Shown: positions 28,119 through 57,005, counted from the first letter of the stretch. The stretch: DNA of 64,000 nt from Axinella damicornis (GCA_963931865.1 OZ007505.1:3531781-3595780), one strand, 5' to 3'. Numbers and translations are program-made. The notes: generated by a model from the sequence alone, not told the origin.

Positions 28119-31100
28119 ATGGACAGTGGTCACCCCCCTCCAGATACCCTCCCTCCTGGTGCATCAGTTGAGGTACCCCCCAGAATTACCTACAAGAGAC
28201 CCAGGGTGAGCGTGTTGGTTGTAAGGAGTGTCATAGCTGTACCAGTGTCCCAGTTGGCCTCGTTCCCAGGCTCTCCCACGCACTAACAGAAAGCGACGAA
28301 AAGCTGGGTGGGGCCTGGGAATGAGGCTATCCCAGTGGCTCCTGCCAGTATTGCTGTGGTTCCCACAGCTGCACTGTATACCAATGTCATTCAGAGCCAT
28401 GCACAGGAGCTTACAGGTTTGTATGAATTCTGCTCGTGTCTCCGAGAGTGCTGCTTGTTTCCCTATAGATCTGTTGATGTTCTCATAGCTCCCAATATCC
28501 CCCATAACAGTGTCCCTCGTAGTTATACTGGCTATGGCTGGTATCTCTTGTTGCTATGCCGTTGTCCCCCCCCCCCCCCCCGTATGCTGGTGTTATTTCT
28601 AGCTTTGTCACTAAATTGTCAGTGTATAATGAACTTAACATAGCTGTGGGAGGCACTCAAAGAGTTACGAGGAACGCTAGCCTCGTTCCCAAGCCGGCCT
28701 GGGAACGAGGCTAGAGGAATGCTGGCATAGCCATGAAGGACACATCAGCGCAATGTTGCTGACCAGTTGAAAGAAGTCATTCCCAGAGTGGTCAAGTCTC
28801 TGCACCACCGTTCATCTTGTTCTACAAGTTATTGTTTGAACTGTGGATGGCTTATTCTTAAGAATGACTCCAGTCACTCCACTTCCCTCCCAGCTCTCTG
28901 ATGACCGTCATCGTACCTCCCACCATGCCCCCCACCACGCCCCCCACCACTCCTCCCACCCAACCATTCCAGTGCTGATGGATGATGAGCTGTCCAGTGA
29001 CTCTGATTCTGACATTGAGCCTGATGTCCCTGCTGGTACATGTGTGTGTGTATGTGGATATTTTGACTTTAGGCAAACTTGTAGCGTGGCAAAGTAAGAA
29101 GGGGGAGGGGGCAGCAAAGAATCAAGGGGGGAGGGGGCATCCCCCCCTAAATGAAACCCTGCTGATGATGACCATCTGCTAACGATGTGTGTACTGGCTC
29201 ATGCTCTGTTGTCCACTGTGTTCAACACCTGTCCCCTCCTTCAACATTCTCCAGGTCTAGATGGAGCTGCCTTCTCCAGTCGGATGCCAGCTGGCAAGAT
29301 AACACAGCAGGAGATGGAATGCTTCCCGGACATCGCCCACGGCAGCCAGTCGGCAGTCATGGAGTTCTTGTTCATTAGGAACAAGCTTCTCCAAACTTGG
29401 CTGCAGGACCCCACAAACGAGCTGACCATTGAGAAGGCACAGAGTGTTGTGGTGCTACCACAGTCTGGTAAGTGTTTGAATTGTTCAAGGGGGGACAATT
29501 TAGCCAAGTGTCACCAGGCCCACTTCCGCGTTCTGCGTGTGGGCCTCGGTACGAGGCTAGTTTTAGTGAGCGATCATTAGCATTTGCCTAACATGGGACA
29601 AAAGATACCTTTCAGCCAACATCACAACAATACTAACCAGTCACCACACCACACCCCCCCCCCCCCCCCCCCCCCCCGTCAGTAATATCATTATGCGACT
29701 GTGTATCCCCTCACCTCCCTACAGGCAAGGCCAACCTGGTGCTGCGTATCCATGGTTACCTTCAGCGATATGGCTTCATCAACTTTGGGCTCTTCAGCAG
29801 GGTCAATCCCATGCACGGTAGGCACATGAGCAAGGCTGTGTCCCTCAATACATGCACGTGTGCAACTGTGTCTGTCAATCACATCCATGGAAAGTACATG
29901 TACTTGGAGTCCCTCAATCCTGGGCATGGGAAGCACTGACTGGGAGCCCTCTTTCTGTTTCTTGAAAGTCACATTTTTCTCAGACTTGGGTAAATGGGAG
30001 ACAAGGTCTAATCAGATGCCCCATATATGCACATTATGTCAAACAGTCACTCAGAAGAAAACCAATCCCCTTCTAGTTTGTACCAGTTAACCAGTAACTA
30101 CCAACCAAGCGATCCGTGGAAATGATCAGACTGAGTGTGTACGACTAGATGTTGTGAATGACGATTGAATTGAACCCTGCCATCTCCCATCTCCTTCCCC
30201 GTACATGTAGGCAAGATGCCATTCAAGGTGGTGGTTGTGGGCGGTGGAGTGGCTGGACTGATGGCTGCCAGACAGCTCTACTATATGGGACTGGAAGTCA
30301 CTGTCATAGAAGCCCGGGTGAGAGGAAGGCAACATTGATTTGAAGGTTTCGTGAGTGATTTGTATCTCCCTCCTCCCATCTCCCTCCTCCCCTCCCGTCT
30401 CTCCCTCCTCTCCTGTCTCCCTCCTCCCCTTCTGTCTCCCTCCCCTCCTGTATCCCTCCTCCCCTCCCGTCTCCCTCCTCCCCTTCTGTCTCCCTCCCCT
30501 TCTGTCTCCCTCCCCTCCCACCTCCCTCTTCCCCTCCGGTCTCTCCCATCTCATCTCACTCCTCCTTCCTGTCTCCTCCTCCCCTCCCATCTCTCCCTCC
30601 TCCCCTCCTATCTCCCTCCTTCCCTCTCATCTCTCTCTCCCCCCCTCCTGTCTCCTTCCTCTCCCTCCTCCCTTCCCATCTCCCTCCCCTCTCGTCTCCC
30701 TCCTCTCCTCCCGTCTCCCTCCTCCCCTCCTCTCTCCCATCCTCCATCCTTCCTCTCCTCCACTCAGGATCGCATCGGTGGTCGGATCCACACCTTCAAG
30801 ACTGGTCCCTATGTAGCTGATCTTGGGGCCATGGTGATCACCGGACTAGGTCAGTTGAGAAGCATGTGTGTTTGTGAGTCCATAGTGATTGCTTGGCTAC
30901 ATGTACAGCTAGGTGTTTGTGTGCCTGAGGGATCGTTATATGTTGTACACTGTATGTATGTACACGTGTATGTACGTACAGTATGTATATGTCCATTACG
31001 TTTTACGATCAATATACAAGTTTTTGTATAGTATAGTATAGCACGTTTTTGTATAGTATAGTATAGCACGTGGCGCTCTGTGTCTGCGGTCATTGTGTGA

Positions 31101-34100
31101 TGGAGGACTCGGAGGACAGAAGACGACAACTGGCTAGGGAATGAGCTCAGATGTATAGAAGACGACTAGCTGTTCAATAGCGAGATGACAGACAACAGGA
31201 CAACACAGACAGAAGATGACTTGCACGCCAGCAGCAGAGCAACTTCGCTTGTTGACCCGTGAGGAGGATAGGCAAAGGGCATCTGAGCGTCGTTCTAGGA
31301 AATCTCTTCACGAAAATTAATATGAGCTATTTTAGTGTACCTCAAAATAGTAGCGATGCACAGGAGACCCCATGGAGAGCAGACAATATTTTTCTGGTCT
31401 TCGCTTCGCCATCTCCAACTCTGCAATACTGTTTCCACGTGAGGCACCTTATGCATGTGCGTATGCCTATATAGTTACTGCTGTAGTTATTACTGGATGA
31501 GGATGTGTGTTTGTGTGTCTTAGGGATGGGCCATAGTTATTTGGGAGTCACTACTGGACTAGAGGATCTGAGGGGTGGGACATAGATGAGGATCATGTGT
31601 GTTTGTGTCTGCTCACAGTCACAGAACTTCTCAACCACATGCATATAATATCACTAGTTAAAATTATCACCATGGTTACTTGCCTTGCGTCTGCTTGGCA
31701 ATTGGTCAAATTAGCCCGCACCCCTTCAAGTATCACATGATCATGTTGGATGCTATGTGCATGTGCATACAGAAACATGTACAACTGTATGAGTGTGTGC
31801 ATATAAGACTCAGTATCAGTGACATTCCATTGTACAGATTCTGTCTTTTGCATACTTGTTTGGCAAATAACTACATGTGTACCTGAAAGATGTATAACAA
31901 AAACTATTTGGTTGAAGTACACTTCCTCCATACAACAAGAGAGTAACATTGTCCATAAACAGCAATAGCTAATGCTATGGACCAAACAACCAAGCGGAAA
32001 ATACTTTGAGCAAGTGGATTGTCCCTTACAAGGCCAGAGCAAGCCAGTGGCAGCTGATTGTCGACCAGAATATAGCATGCCAGACAGACAAATATCAGAA
32101 TAGAGTTGAAGAGTCCGAGGATGAAATCTGGGCATAGTGACATCTTGCGTTGAATAAAATCAATAGTGAGTGTTCCAAGAAGGAGGAGTAAGAAAGCCGT
32201 GATGAAGAAGGTATAGTACAGCCAGGCACCAATCACAGCCCTTTCATCAGGACAATCGCTGTGTATAACCCTCTCTATGGTTGTGTACACGAGATCCAAA
32301 TCCGTTATTTTTGACAATAGTAGAAAAACATTTGCATGAACGTTCGACTTCTCTCCTTCATCCTTGTCCTCAGACTGAACCACACCACCAACCATTATTG
32401 GTAGATAGGTAATGACTGCGAGAGCAAGCATTACTACCCCAAACTGCTGGAACCCCTCAACACAACCCTGCCCACAGCTTAGCTGCTGCTCATACTCTTC
32501 AACGAGGGGAGGTAGATTGTTTCCGATAAAGTAGAACAGTCCTCCGATTGCTGTCAGGATGGGTTTGCATTTTTCTCCTTTACGACATACAAAGCGGCCG
32601 CATACAATTGCCCCTATGCTGTATGCTATTGCGCCTACACCGAAGACCACGAGTGATACTATGGCTGCAGCACTCGCACTTGAGTTGAAGAGACCAGTGT
32701 CATTCAAGCTGAAGTTGTTGAGTTGAGCACTAGAAACACTTCCGCTCGAGCTGGTATTATTCAAACCAAGGTTACTGAGGTGAGCACTTATTCCTAGGCT
32801 GATCAATGAAAGCACAAAAGAGGTGAGCAGCTGCACGGCCAGCACATATGACTTTATCAAGTCCAATTCTAGTATCTGATCCACGATCTGAAGATGAAGA
32901 AACAAAATGTATCACGGCTGTTGATAGCACTGCACTGTGGAAGTGACTGGAGCTCTTGCTTAATACTGTGCAAAGCTACAAATTTCATGAACACAGTCTT
33001 ACCCTGAGTTCACAAGGCTATTTGACTATAACCACCCCCCGATAAAACGTTTATTGTCCAGATACCTGACCCTGAGAACCAGGAATGGTAGGTTACTAAC
33101 TGAAGTTCTACACCTACCTCTCAGCGAAAACCAAACTCATCACCCTGTACTGCAGGTACAAACTGTTTATACCCTCACTAGAATACGTGTACTGTTGGAT
33201 TGCAAACATACCAGCTTCCCCATCTTGTAGTGACTTTCAGATCCAAGCGGACAGTACAGAAAGATCTTGTAGGCGGCAATTGCTGTAAAAAAGGGGGTGT
33301 ATGGAGGTTTTTCAAAATTGTACTGTGAATATGACATTGTGGCTTGTGTGGGATGGCAACTACTGTAAACAAGAGGGTGTGTATCCAGGATGGTACTGTG
33401 ATTACTACATCAAGTGCACATCCTTTGAGGCAGTGATGCATTAATGCATTAGGTTGGTACACATGCAATGCAGTGAGGGTTTGATATCTATCACATAAGT
33501 GACGTCACATTGTATGTGGGTGACCTGGCCCGTATATGACTAGTAGTGACACATCCATCACTGGACCTTGTGACAGTAGTGACACACCCATCACTGGACC
33601 TTGTGACAGTAGTGACACACCCATCACTGGACCTTGTGACAGTAGAGACACTCCCATCACTGGACCTTGTGACAGTAGAGACACTCCCATCACTGGACCT
33701 TGTGACAGTAGTGACACACCCATCACTGGACCTTGTGACAGTAGAGACACTCCCATCACTGGACCTTGTGACAGTAATGACACACCCATCACTGGACCTG
33801 ATAGCTTGAAAGCGTGCACATCTACATGTATTGCATGTCGTATGACATCATTCCACCACAGGAGGCAACCCACTATCAGTACTCAAGAAACAGCTTAATC
33901 TGAAGATGTCCAAGATCAAGAGGCGTTGTCCCCTCTACTTCACCACAGGTGAGGAGTGGGGTGGAAGGAGGGAGGGGGGAGAGGAGGAGGGAGCTAGGAA
34001 CAATTCACAGCATGCAAGCAAGTCTCTGCTACTCCAGCTAAAATGTACTTTAGCATGCAAATAGTTTTAGTGAGCTTTATTCTCCTCACACTTCCTCTCA

Positions 34101-36350
34101 CCTCCTTCCTTGCTCTCTTCCCTAACCTCCCCTCTCTGTCCTCCCCTCCCTCTCCACTTTCACTTTCTCCCTCACCTCCCACCCTCTCTCTTCTCCCTCC
34201 CTTCTTCTCTCCTCCTTCCCTTGCTCTCTTCCCTAACCTCCCCTCTCCCTCTCTCTCCTCCCCTCGCTCCCTCTCTCTCCTCCCCTCCCTCTCCTCTTTC
34301 ACTCTCTCCCTCACCACCCCCCCCCCCCCCCCCCCCCCCCCCCCCTTTCTCCTTCCTTATCCCGTGCTCTCTTCTCCCTCCACTCTTTCTCCTCCCTCAT
34401 GTCTCCCCTCCCTCTCTCCTTTTTCCCTTGCTTCCCTATTTGTCCTCCCTCATGTCCCCCTCCCTCTCTCCCCTTTCTCTCCCTCCTTCCCAGGTGAGAT
34501 GGTGCAGCGGGAGAGGGACAAGACGGTGGAGCTTGAATTCAATCGTCTCCTGGACTCTGTCTCCCACCTCTCCCACTACCTCCATGTTGACCAACTGGGG
34601 GGGAAGCCCCTCTCATTAGGACATGCCCTTGAACTTGTCATACAGTGAGTACACACACCAACTCCATACAGTAAAGAAATGAGTGTGTGACTGGCAACCC
34701 TTGTCAGCCCCAACCTCTCCTCACCTTTTTTGATCACCTCTCACTTTGGGATCTCACTCCCTGGCAGTCCTTGTCTGCTTCTGTCACGTTCTGTGGGTTT
34801 TACAGAAGCAGAGCTACAGTGGGAAGTGTGATTTATCTTAATGCTAAGTTTTGAGTAACAGCGGATTGTGCTTCCGTTCGGAAAATAGTTATTCCATAAT
34901 TAAAAGTGTGCAAAATTATGTTGTCTACTGAACCCGGACGAAAGACTGATCTGACCGTCGTCCTCCACTCTCCAGGCTGCAGGAGAAACACACACGGGAG
35001 AAGCTACGTGACCACCTGAAAATGATCACCGGGTTGCAGTCAGAACTTGCAGAGGTTCAGGGGAGGGTGGCGGAGGCACGCAGAAACATCCAGGAGGCCC
35101 ATGAGAGGCAGAAGAGGATGCTGGCTATTGCCACAAGGTGAGGGGGAGGGGCAGAGGAGATTATCCAGCGGTCAATCAGCTACTGAGGTCTGAGGTCTAC
35201 ATGGAGTTAGATGTTGTAGCAGTGTTTATACATGTATGTGTTGTGAGGGTACCACTTACACGCATACACAACACTTATACATGCACACACACATGCAAAC
35301 ACACGCATGTACACACACAGTGAGGGTGATTGTCTGTTCATTACGCAATCTTCTGAGCAGGAGTTGGTGCAGCTGTTCCGCAACTATGATGAGCTCTGTG
35401 AGCAGCAGCAGGAGGTGGAGAACAAGCTGGACGAGGCCGAGGACGTGAAACTGCCGTGAGTGGGGGATGGGAGGAGGGAGAGGTGGGGAGGGGAGGAGGA
35501 GAGGGAGGAGGAGGGAGAGGAGGGGAGGAGGAGGGAGAGGAGGGGAAGAGGAGGGAGAGGAGAGGAGGGGATGAGGAGGGAGAGGAGGGGAAGAGGGGAG
35601 GAGGGAGAGGAGGGGAGGAGGAGGGAGAAGAGGGGAGTGGTGATTGAGATCCGAATGTGCAGTCATCATAGGAAACTACAAATTGGTTTCAGAGGATGTG
35701 CTGTCTGCTCTTTGTATTCCCTTCACACACTTCCTTTCCACACACACATCCTCACTCACCCTCACACCCACTCTCCCTTCACACCCACTCATACACATAC
35801 GTACCTTCATACATGTGCTTGCCCCCTCCCCCCTTCCCTCCAGTGCTGTGTACCTTTCCCCTCGTGATCGCCAGATCCTCGACTGGCACTTTGCCAACCT
35901 AGAGTTTGCCAACGCGGCCCCCCTTGACAAGCTGTCCCTGAAGCACTGGGACCAGGACGATGACTTTGAGTTCACCGGTAATGCTCCTTGTGATGAGTGT
36001 TTCCATTTGATGCACACCAACACATGTGCAAGGAACTGCCAATTCGCATCAAAATTTGCATGTTGAAATGTGTGGCCATAGCATCATTATTGGAAGAGCC
36101 TATATGAGCCCTCCTGTCCCACTTACACACACACTTTACTCTCACATTCCAGGGTCCCACCTGGCCCTGCGTGACGGGTATGACCAGCTACCTGTGGCCC
36201 TGTCCAAGGGACTTGATGTGCGGCTGAACACTGAGGCCACTGCTGTTCACTACAGCACAGATGGTAGGCAGAGGACAGCTAGTGTAGCTGTCACTGATGG
36301 ATGCACACAGAGACAGCTCTACACACACACCCAATTCACACATCGTCCCC

Positions 36351-36381
<31 letters not shown>

Positions 36382-38237
36382 ATCCCATACACACACATAT
36401 ACAACACAGGTGTGGAAGTACATGCCCGCTCCACACAAACAGGATGTGCAAGTATCTTCCGTGGTGATGCGGTGATCGTGACGGCGCCTCTTGGGGTACT
36501 GAAGGCCCAGGTTATCTCCTTCCACCCGCCACTGCCTGAGTGGAAGACCCAGGCCATCAGCAACCTCGGCTTTGGACTGCTGAACAAGGTGAGGGGAGGG
36601 ATACAGGGATGGGAACTTTGCTAGAATCCTTCCAGAAGTATATAATGAGACAGCTCTCATAATTAGATTAGGGTACTGATTGTGTGTGTGTGTGTGTGTG
36701 TGTGAATGAAAAAAAAGAACAGCTGTGAGCTTTGTTCTTGCTAAGTTTACATGCAGTGTGAGGTCTAGCTATGTCTTCTGAGGTTATTGCATTCTGAAAG
36801 TGTAGTTTGTTATTGATGACGAGATTAGTGATCCCCCCTCACCCTCTCGCAGGTGGTTCTGTGCTTTGAGCAGCGATTCTGGGATGCTCATGTCCACCTG
36901 TTTGGTCATGTTGCCACAGCGACTGCCTCTCGGGGAGAATTCTTTATGTTTTGGCACCTGAGCAATGCCCCTGTCCTCATTTCTCTGCTCGCAGGTGAGA
37001 GAGGGAGGGAGTGGGGTGTTGAGAGATGTAGGTATGCACTTATCATGACTCCCCATCATTTGTCCATGCAGGAGAGGACGCAGTGAAGTTTGAGTCTCTT
37101 CCGGACGATGTTATCCTGGCCAAGGCTCTGTCTGTGCTCAGGTCCATATTTGGGGACCAGACTGTGCCAGAGGTGAGTGTGTGTTGTGGGGACCAGACTG
37201 TGCCAGAGGTGAGTGTGTGTTGTGGGGACCAGACTGTGCCAGAGGTGAGTGTGTGTTGTTTGCAGGGAATGATCTTGAGCCTTTTGGAGCCCCTGATGTC
37301 ATTCAGTTGCCATGGACACTTGCATGTTGATGTCACACAGAACATCGGCCCTTTGCCACAGTGTAACAAACTACATGCATGATCGTACTATCATTCACCT
37401 TCCTTCCTCCCCATTCCCCTCTTACATGTATCTCTTCTCCTCAGCCCAAGGAAAGCTGTGTGACCCGCTGGCGTTAGGACGAGCATGCCCGTGGATCCTA
37501 CTCCTATGTTGCCGCCGGATCCAGTGGTAACGACTACGACTTCCTAGCAGCTGCTGTCAGCCCTGCACGCAATGGTCCCCTTGTCCCCCGACCACGAGTG
37601 TTCTTTGGAGGTAATTAAGCAATGGCTGAGCAATAATCATGTCTTTTTGTTCTAGAAATATATTTTACATCGTAGTAAATAAAAGCCTCCTCGCACGATT
37701 AAAAGTGAGTGAATAAAAGCCTGGAGAGTGATCAATAAGTAATGGTGAAATGATCAGTTGAATTAGAGTAGGTGGCCTGCAGAATGAGTGGGAATGAGTG
37801 TCAGTGGAGTCAGAGTAGAATACGTGCTCGATTGACCGAGCATGGTCGTCATGTGACATGTGCGTTAATTGGAACGAGCTGTAATAGTTAGCTTGCGCTA
37901 CTGGCATTCTGGTGTGACCCTACCATGCACGCAACACACACACACACACACAACACAACACACACACACACACACACAACACAACACACACACACACACA
38001 CACAACACACACACAACACACACACACGCACACACACATAATGCCTCCCCAGGCGAGCACACAATGCGCAACTATCCAGCGACGGTGCATGGTGCACTGC
38101 TGAGTGGACTACGCGAGGCTGGGAAGGTCGGAGATATGCTACTGGGATCACCTTATACACCTCGCCCCCTCTCCACCAGCGCAGAGGTCGCCCTGCCTCC
38201 TGCACCCCTCTCAGAACTGGTTCAACAGGTTGTTTAG
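28119..38237 (+). CDS. KDM1A: Lysine-specific histone demethylase 1A (LSD1), with an in-frame TAG
   Basis: Nuclear FAD-dependent demethylase of H3K4me1/2, partner of CoREST. Exons: 28119..28205, 28894..29035, 29255..29467, 29725..29817, 30211..30317, 30768..30849, 33862..33948, 34494..34644, 34976..35137, 35321..35455, 35844..35977, 36153..36263, 36410..36588, 36853..36994, 37072..37172, 37445..37610, 38053..38237; phase-consistent, 759 codons. [25 protein letters not shown] to [19 protein letters not shown] site [39 protein letters not shown]. The tower helices (exons 9-10) follow LEFNRLLDS. Then [32 protein letters not shown], the catalytic lysine in GLLNK|VVLCF (codon 561), [16 protein letters not shown] and [20 protein letters not shown]. 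Codon 653 (37475..37477) is TAG, within [12 protein letters not shown], although conserved sequence continues to the true end. An intron contains an antisense gene. Confidence 0.93.
28677..28714. repeat. TAGCCTCGTTCCCAG-type foldback, minimal copy
   Basis: CTAGCCTCGTTCCCAAGC and the inverted GCCTGGGAACGAGGCTAG with almost no loop, in a KDM1A intron. The cleanest short member of the family. Confidence 0.9.
30361..30766 (+). repeat. Polypyrimidine tract in KDM1A intron
   Basis: About 400 nt of CTCCC/TCTCC sequence, e.g. CCCATCTCCCTCCTCCCCTC, runs straight into the acceptor at 30767. Similar tracts precede the acceptors at 34493 and 35843. Confidence 0.9.
31904..32887 (-). CDS. Seven-transmembrane protein nested antisense in a KDM1A intron (5' exon not found)
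   Basis: A 327-residue open exon on the opposite strand, wholly inside KDM1A intron 6. It has seven hydrophobic segments: [125 protein letters not shown]. The loop after segment 1 has several N-glycosylation sequons ([16 protein letters not shown]), placing it outside the cell or in the lumen. No in-frame ATG starts it. A TTCAG acceptor before ATCGTGGATCAG implies at least one upstream exon, perhaps near 33010 where a GGTAAG donor lies on this strand. It ends CTSTK-stop. No family recognised; seven segments alone do not make it a GPCR, and GPCR hallmark motifs are not seen. Confidence 0.65.
   Translation of the reverse strand: MVDQILELDLIKSYVLAVQLLTSFVLSLISLGISAHLSNLGLNNTSSSGSVSSAQLNNFSLNDTGLFNSSASAAAIVSLVVFGVGAIAYSIGAIVCGRFVCRKGEKCKPILTAIGGLFYFIGNNLPPLVEEYEQQLSCGQGCVEGFQQFGVVMLALAVITYLPIMVGGVVQSEDKDEGEKSNVHANVFLLLSKITDLDLVYTTIERVIHSDCPDERAVIGAWLYYTFFITAFLLLLLGTLTIDFIQRKMSLCPDFILGLFNSILIFVCLACYILVDNQLPLACSGLVRDNPLAQSIFRLVVWSIALAIAVYGQCYSLVVWRKCTSTK
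33538..33800. repeat. 33-bp minisatellite in KDM1A intron 6
   Basis: About eight copies of a 33-bp unit (CATCACTGGACCTTGTGACA plus GTAGTGACACACC) end about 60 bp before the acceptor at 33861. The unit is a multiple of three, so it reads open in several frames. Confidence 0.95.
37152..37259 (+). repeat. 36-bp triplication spanning a KDM1A splice donor
   Basis: Three perfect 36-bp copies starting 37152, 37188 and 37224. Each contains the last 21 nt of exon 15 (GGGGACCAGACTGTGCCAGAG) followed by GTGAGTGTGTGTTGT. Use of the second or third donor would add 12 or 24 residues in frame ([12 protein letters not shown] units). Confidence 0.95.
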
Positions 38238-38585
38238 TACGTGAAGGAACATTCACGGGATACATGTGACAATGATAACTGCAGTTAGTGATCTTGATTA
38301 TTGTTGGCTTCTTCCTCTACTTCAGTCATTTCATTTTTGTAGCAAAAATTTTAATTCGGGCTCATGTTTCTTAAACACTGCACATACACACATGGTGCTT
38401 ATGTTAGTGTTTCATCTAGAACCAAATTGTTGTGTGGCAGAGTGAAAAGGGGAAGCTGCCAAGCATGAGCGAGTTGATCGCAAGCACTCTGGAAATGAAC
38501 TTTCTCCAAGGATGCAGAGATCGAGTATGAGTTGCTATGAGCCTGACCCCAGGACTTCAGAAGTATATGAAATATTTGAAGGACT

Positions 38586-38733
38586 GAGAACCATGCAGAG
38601 TGGCCTAACCCACAAAAATTGAATTACCCCCCCTAAACTTGAGAATACTGTTAAAATGTGTTTAACAGTATTCTCAAGTTTAGGGGTAGGGGGGCTAATT
38701 CAATTTTTGTGGGTTAGGCCACTCTGGTTCTCA
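38586..38733. mobile_element. Foldback element A
   Basis: Arms of about 65 bp, e.g. GGCCTAACCCACAAAAATTG and TTGAGAATACTGTTAAA with their inverted copies, around a very short loop. No coding capacity. Confidence 0.85.
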
Positions 38734-38751
38734 GCCCGTCATTTTATTTGA

Positions 38752-38843
38752 GTGACACCAGGAGCGCATAATGAGGTAGCGAGCAGAAGGAAGGGTTACC
38801 TAACCCTTCCGCTCACTACCTCATTATGCGCTCCTGGTGTCAC
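38752..38843. mobile_element. Foldback element B
   Basis: GTGACACCAGGAGCGCATAA and the inverted copy at the other end, with arms of about 40 bp. A shorter relative lies at 23481..23520. Confidence 0.85.
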
Positions 38844-39425
38844 GCATTACAAAATGCCTGGCCTGATTAGGCCTATGATCATGAGTCACTCAAATTAGGA
38901 TCCTCACCTCAAGAGAGTGACTTGTACATGTACAATGTGAATGATTTGTTGTGCACTGCCATGCCAGTTCTACAGTACGTACGTGTCCAGTAGACAGATC
39001 TCAACATGAGAAATTATGTTGACTAGATTCAACCTAGCCAGCTACCATGAGTGTGTGTGTCTGCCTCCTCTCTATTCGAGGACTAATCTGCACTGCACAT
39101 TGGAGAATCTCATTCCACTTAATTCTGCACAATTCCACATTTTTGTACAGTCCTGTAAACATATCAATAAGTGACCGGGTTGCAGTCCCAGATTTGCTAT
39201 AATACTACGCTAGGTCAGTTCTGCTGTGCACAGGACCTTCTCAACACCTGTGTGTGTGTGTGTGTGCGCACGTGTGTTGTGTGTGTGTGTGTGCGCGTGT
39301 GTGTGTGTTGTGTGGACACAACAGTAGAATCAACACCGTTGGGTCTCACATTCAGATCAGTGTGAGGAACATCCTGTTGCTATGCAAGGTAGTTATACCA
39401 TCAATACTACCAGAAGTCTTCATCA

Positions 39426-55458
<16,033 letters not shown>

Positions 55459-57005
55459 CTGATCACCTATGGGAGTGAACCACACAGAGTTTGTACCATA
55501 ACCAGAAGTTGGTGTGGCTGGAGAACAGCTGGCATGCAACTCAGCCGTCCGGGATTGCCATCAAGTGTCTTGAGATGTCCTACTGATCCGGAGCCTTAAT
55601 GATAGGACAATGGGTCAGGGTTAGGGTTAGGGTAGGATAACGACACAAACAATGATGCCCTGGGACATCCCGGGATATGCGATGGCAATCCCGGACAACC
55701 CTGACACTACGTGTACAAGTCTTCCCATTACATTGGAATGCATAGAGCAGCGTGTGGAGAATCAAAACACAAGATGGGGCAGCCACTCCAATACAAGTGC
55801 CAAACCTAAGGCTGCAACTGGCCTCTTTCCCAGGCCCTCTCTCGTCCTGTTTTTCTCTTTTTTCATATCATCAAAGTAGTAATTTCAGACATGTACATAA
55901 CCCGAGGTTGACAAGGAGCATGATTGGTTGGACACACACATTAGGTATAGCTGTGATGAGTTGAGCAGATGATCCAGTATCCGACTAGTCTCGCGGGCCA
56001 GACTCTACATTCCGCCGAGAGGGGAAGTAGAGTCTGGGAACCTGCCTATTCCATTTTGGTTCACGCAATTCGAAATTATTGCGCGTCACGTAAACAGAAT
56101 ACTTACTTGCTTTATGCTGTCATGTTCAAAACACTAGCAAAGTTCTTCACGGCTTACCAGACGTATTTTTCTCTTTGTGTGCGAAAAATCGTCTGGGAAC
56201 GAGACTAGTATCCAAACCCCGTGTCTACACTCGGTCCACCTGATGCCACACAAGCCCACATCTCCCTCTGTATTTCGATATTGCAGGAGGTGGTGTAGGC
56301 CTGGGAACGAGGCTAGCCAAGTAATGCTTGCAGGCACTGTCAAATTATTGTGGGTGGAGCTACGTAGAAACATAAACACGCACAAATTATGACCGTCAGG
56401 CCATTCACAGCTCTCTTCACGATTCATCCCTTAATTAACCGCCCCCTACACACTTACACTCACTAGCTTGTTGCACCACAGGTACAGGTAGTAGGTAATG
56501 GTGCTACCGCTGGTTGTTCTAATAAGTGCCCTCTGCTATATCTGCCGCCACAGTGAGTGACCTTTGACCTCTATACCTGGCATCGTTCCCCTCCGGAGCT
56601 CCATCGCGCTGCCATGGCTGCTCACCCCCGCCCCCTTCATCACTAGCACTGCTCATCACCCCCCCCCCCCCCCCCCCCCCCCCCCCACCATCACACTCTC
56701 CGTTGCACTGCTCTTCACATCCCCTTCCTAGGCCGTCTTCTCCTGACTGCAAAGCCATGCCACTATCCTCAAGCAGAGACTTAGAACTTCCTTCTTCTCG
56801 CTAACGACACTCGCCAAAGCCCACACACCCTCTACAAACTTCCTTTCAGCGAGTTACCTACAGCACACACACATGGCCCAATTCATAAGAGAAAACATGG
56901 AAAAAGAGCAAGGTCTTGGGTCTCGGACCCTCCACGCTTCTTTTTGTCTGCCCGGCTTCGCCATTTTCTTGCTCAGAGGTTCAAAGGAATTGAATTGAAT
57001 TGATA
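55459..57005. other. NEK1 upstream region
   Basis: A CCCATAG acceptor on the minus strand just before the NEK1 ATG implies a 5' untranslated exon upstream. Contains several CTCGTTCCCAG-type foldback ends (about 55985-56210, 56297-56314) and a C run at 56650. An open frame at 56519..56758 on the minus strand is Gly-rich because of that run and is not supported as a gene. Confidence 0.45.

Larger units (their letters stand above)
38238..39425. other. KDM1A/NEK1 convergent intergenic region
   Basis: The two genes converge here. It holds two foldback elements (separate entries) and a GT-rich stretch at 39250-39311; no gene was recognised. Confidence 0.6.

Noticed and set aside
30351..31031. 226-residue Ser/Pro/Leu frame
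   Set aside because: The pyrimidine tract before a KDM1A acceptor; only 30768..30849 within it is coding, and in a different frame context.
31080..31320. Arg-rich broken frames ([27 protein letters not shown]) like Helitron or other transposon N-termini
   Set aside because: Interrupted by several stops with no Rep/helicase or other domain nearby; too weak to call.
33505..33898. Open repetitive frames on both strands
   Set aside because: A 33-bp minisatellite, a multiple of three, reads open in several frames; it is intronic in KDM1A.
36301..36624. 107-residue frame beginning MHTETALHT
   Set aside because: Only the portion from 36410 is the KDM1A exon; the start lies in intron and a poly(C) run.
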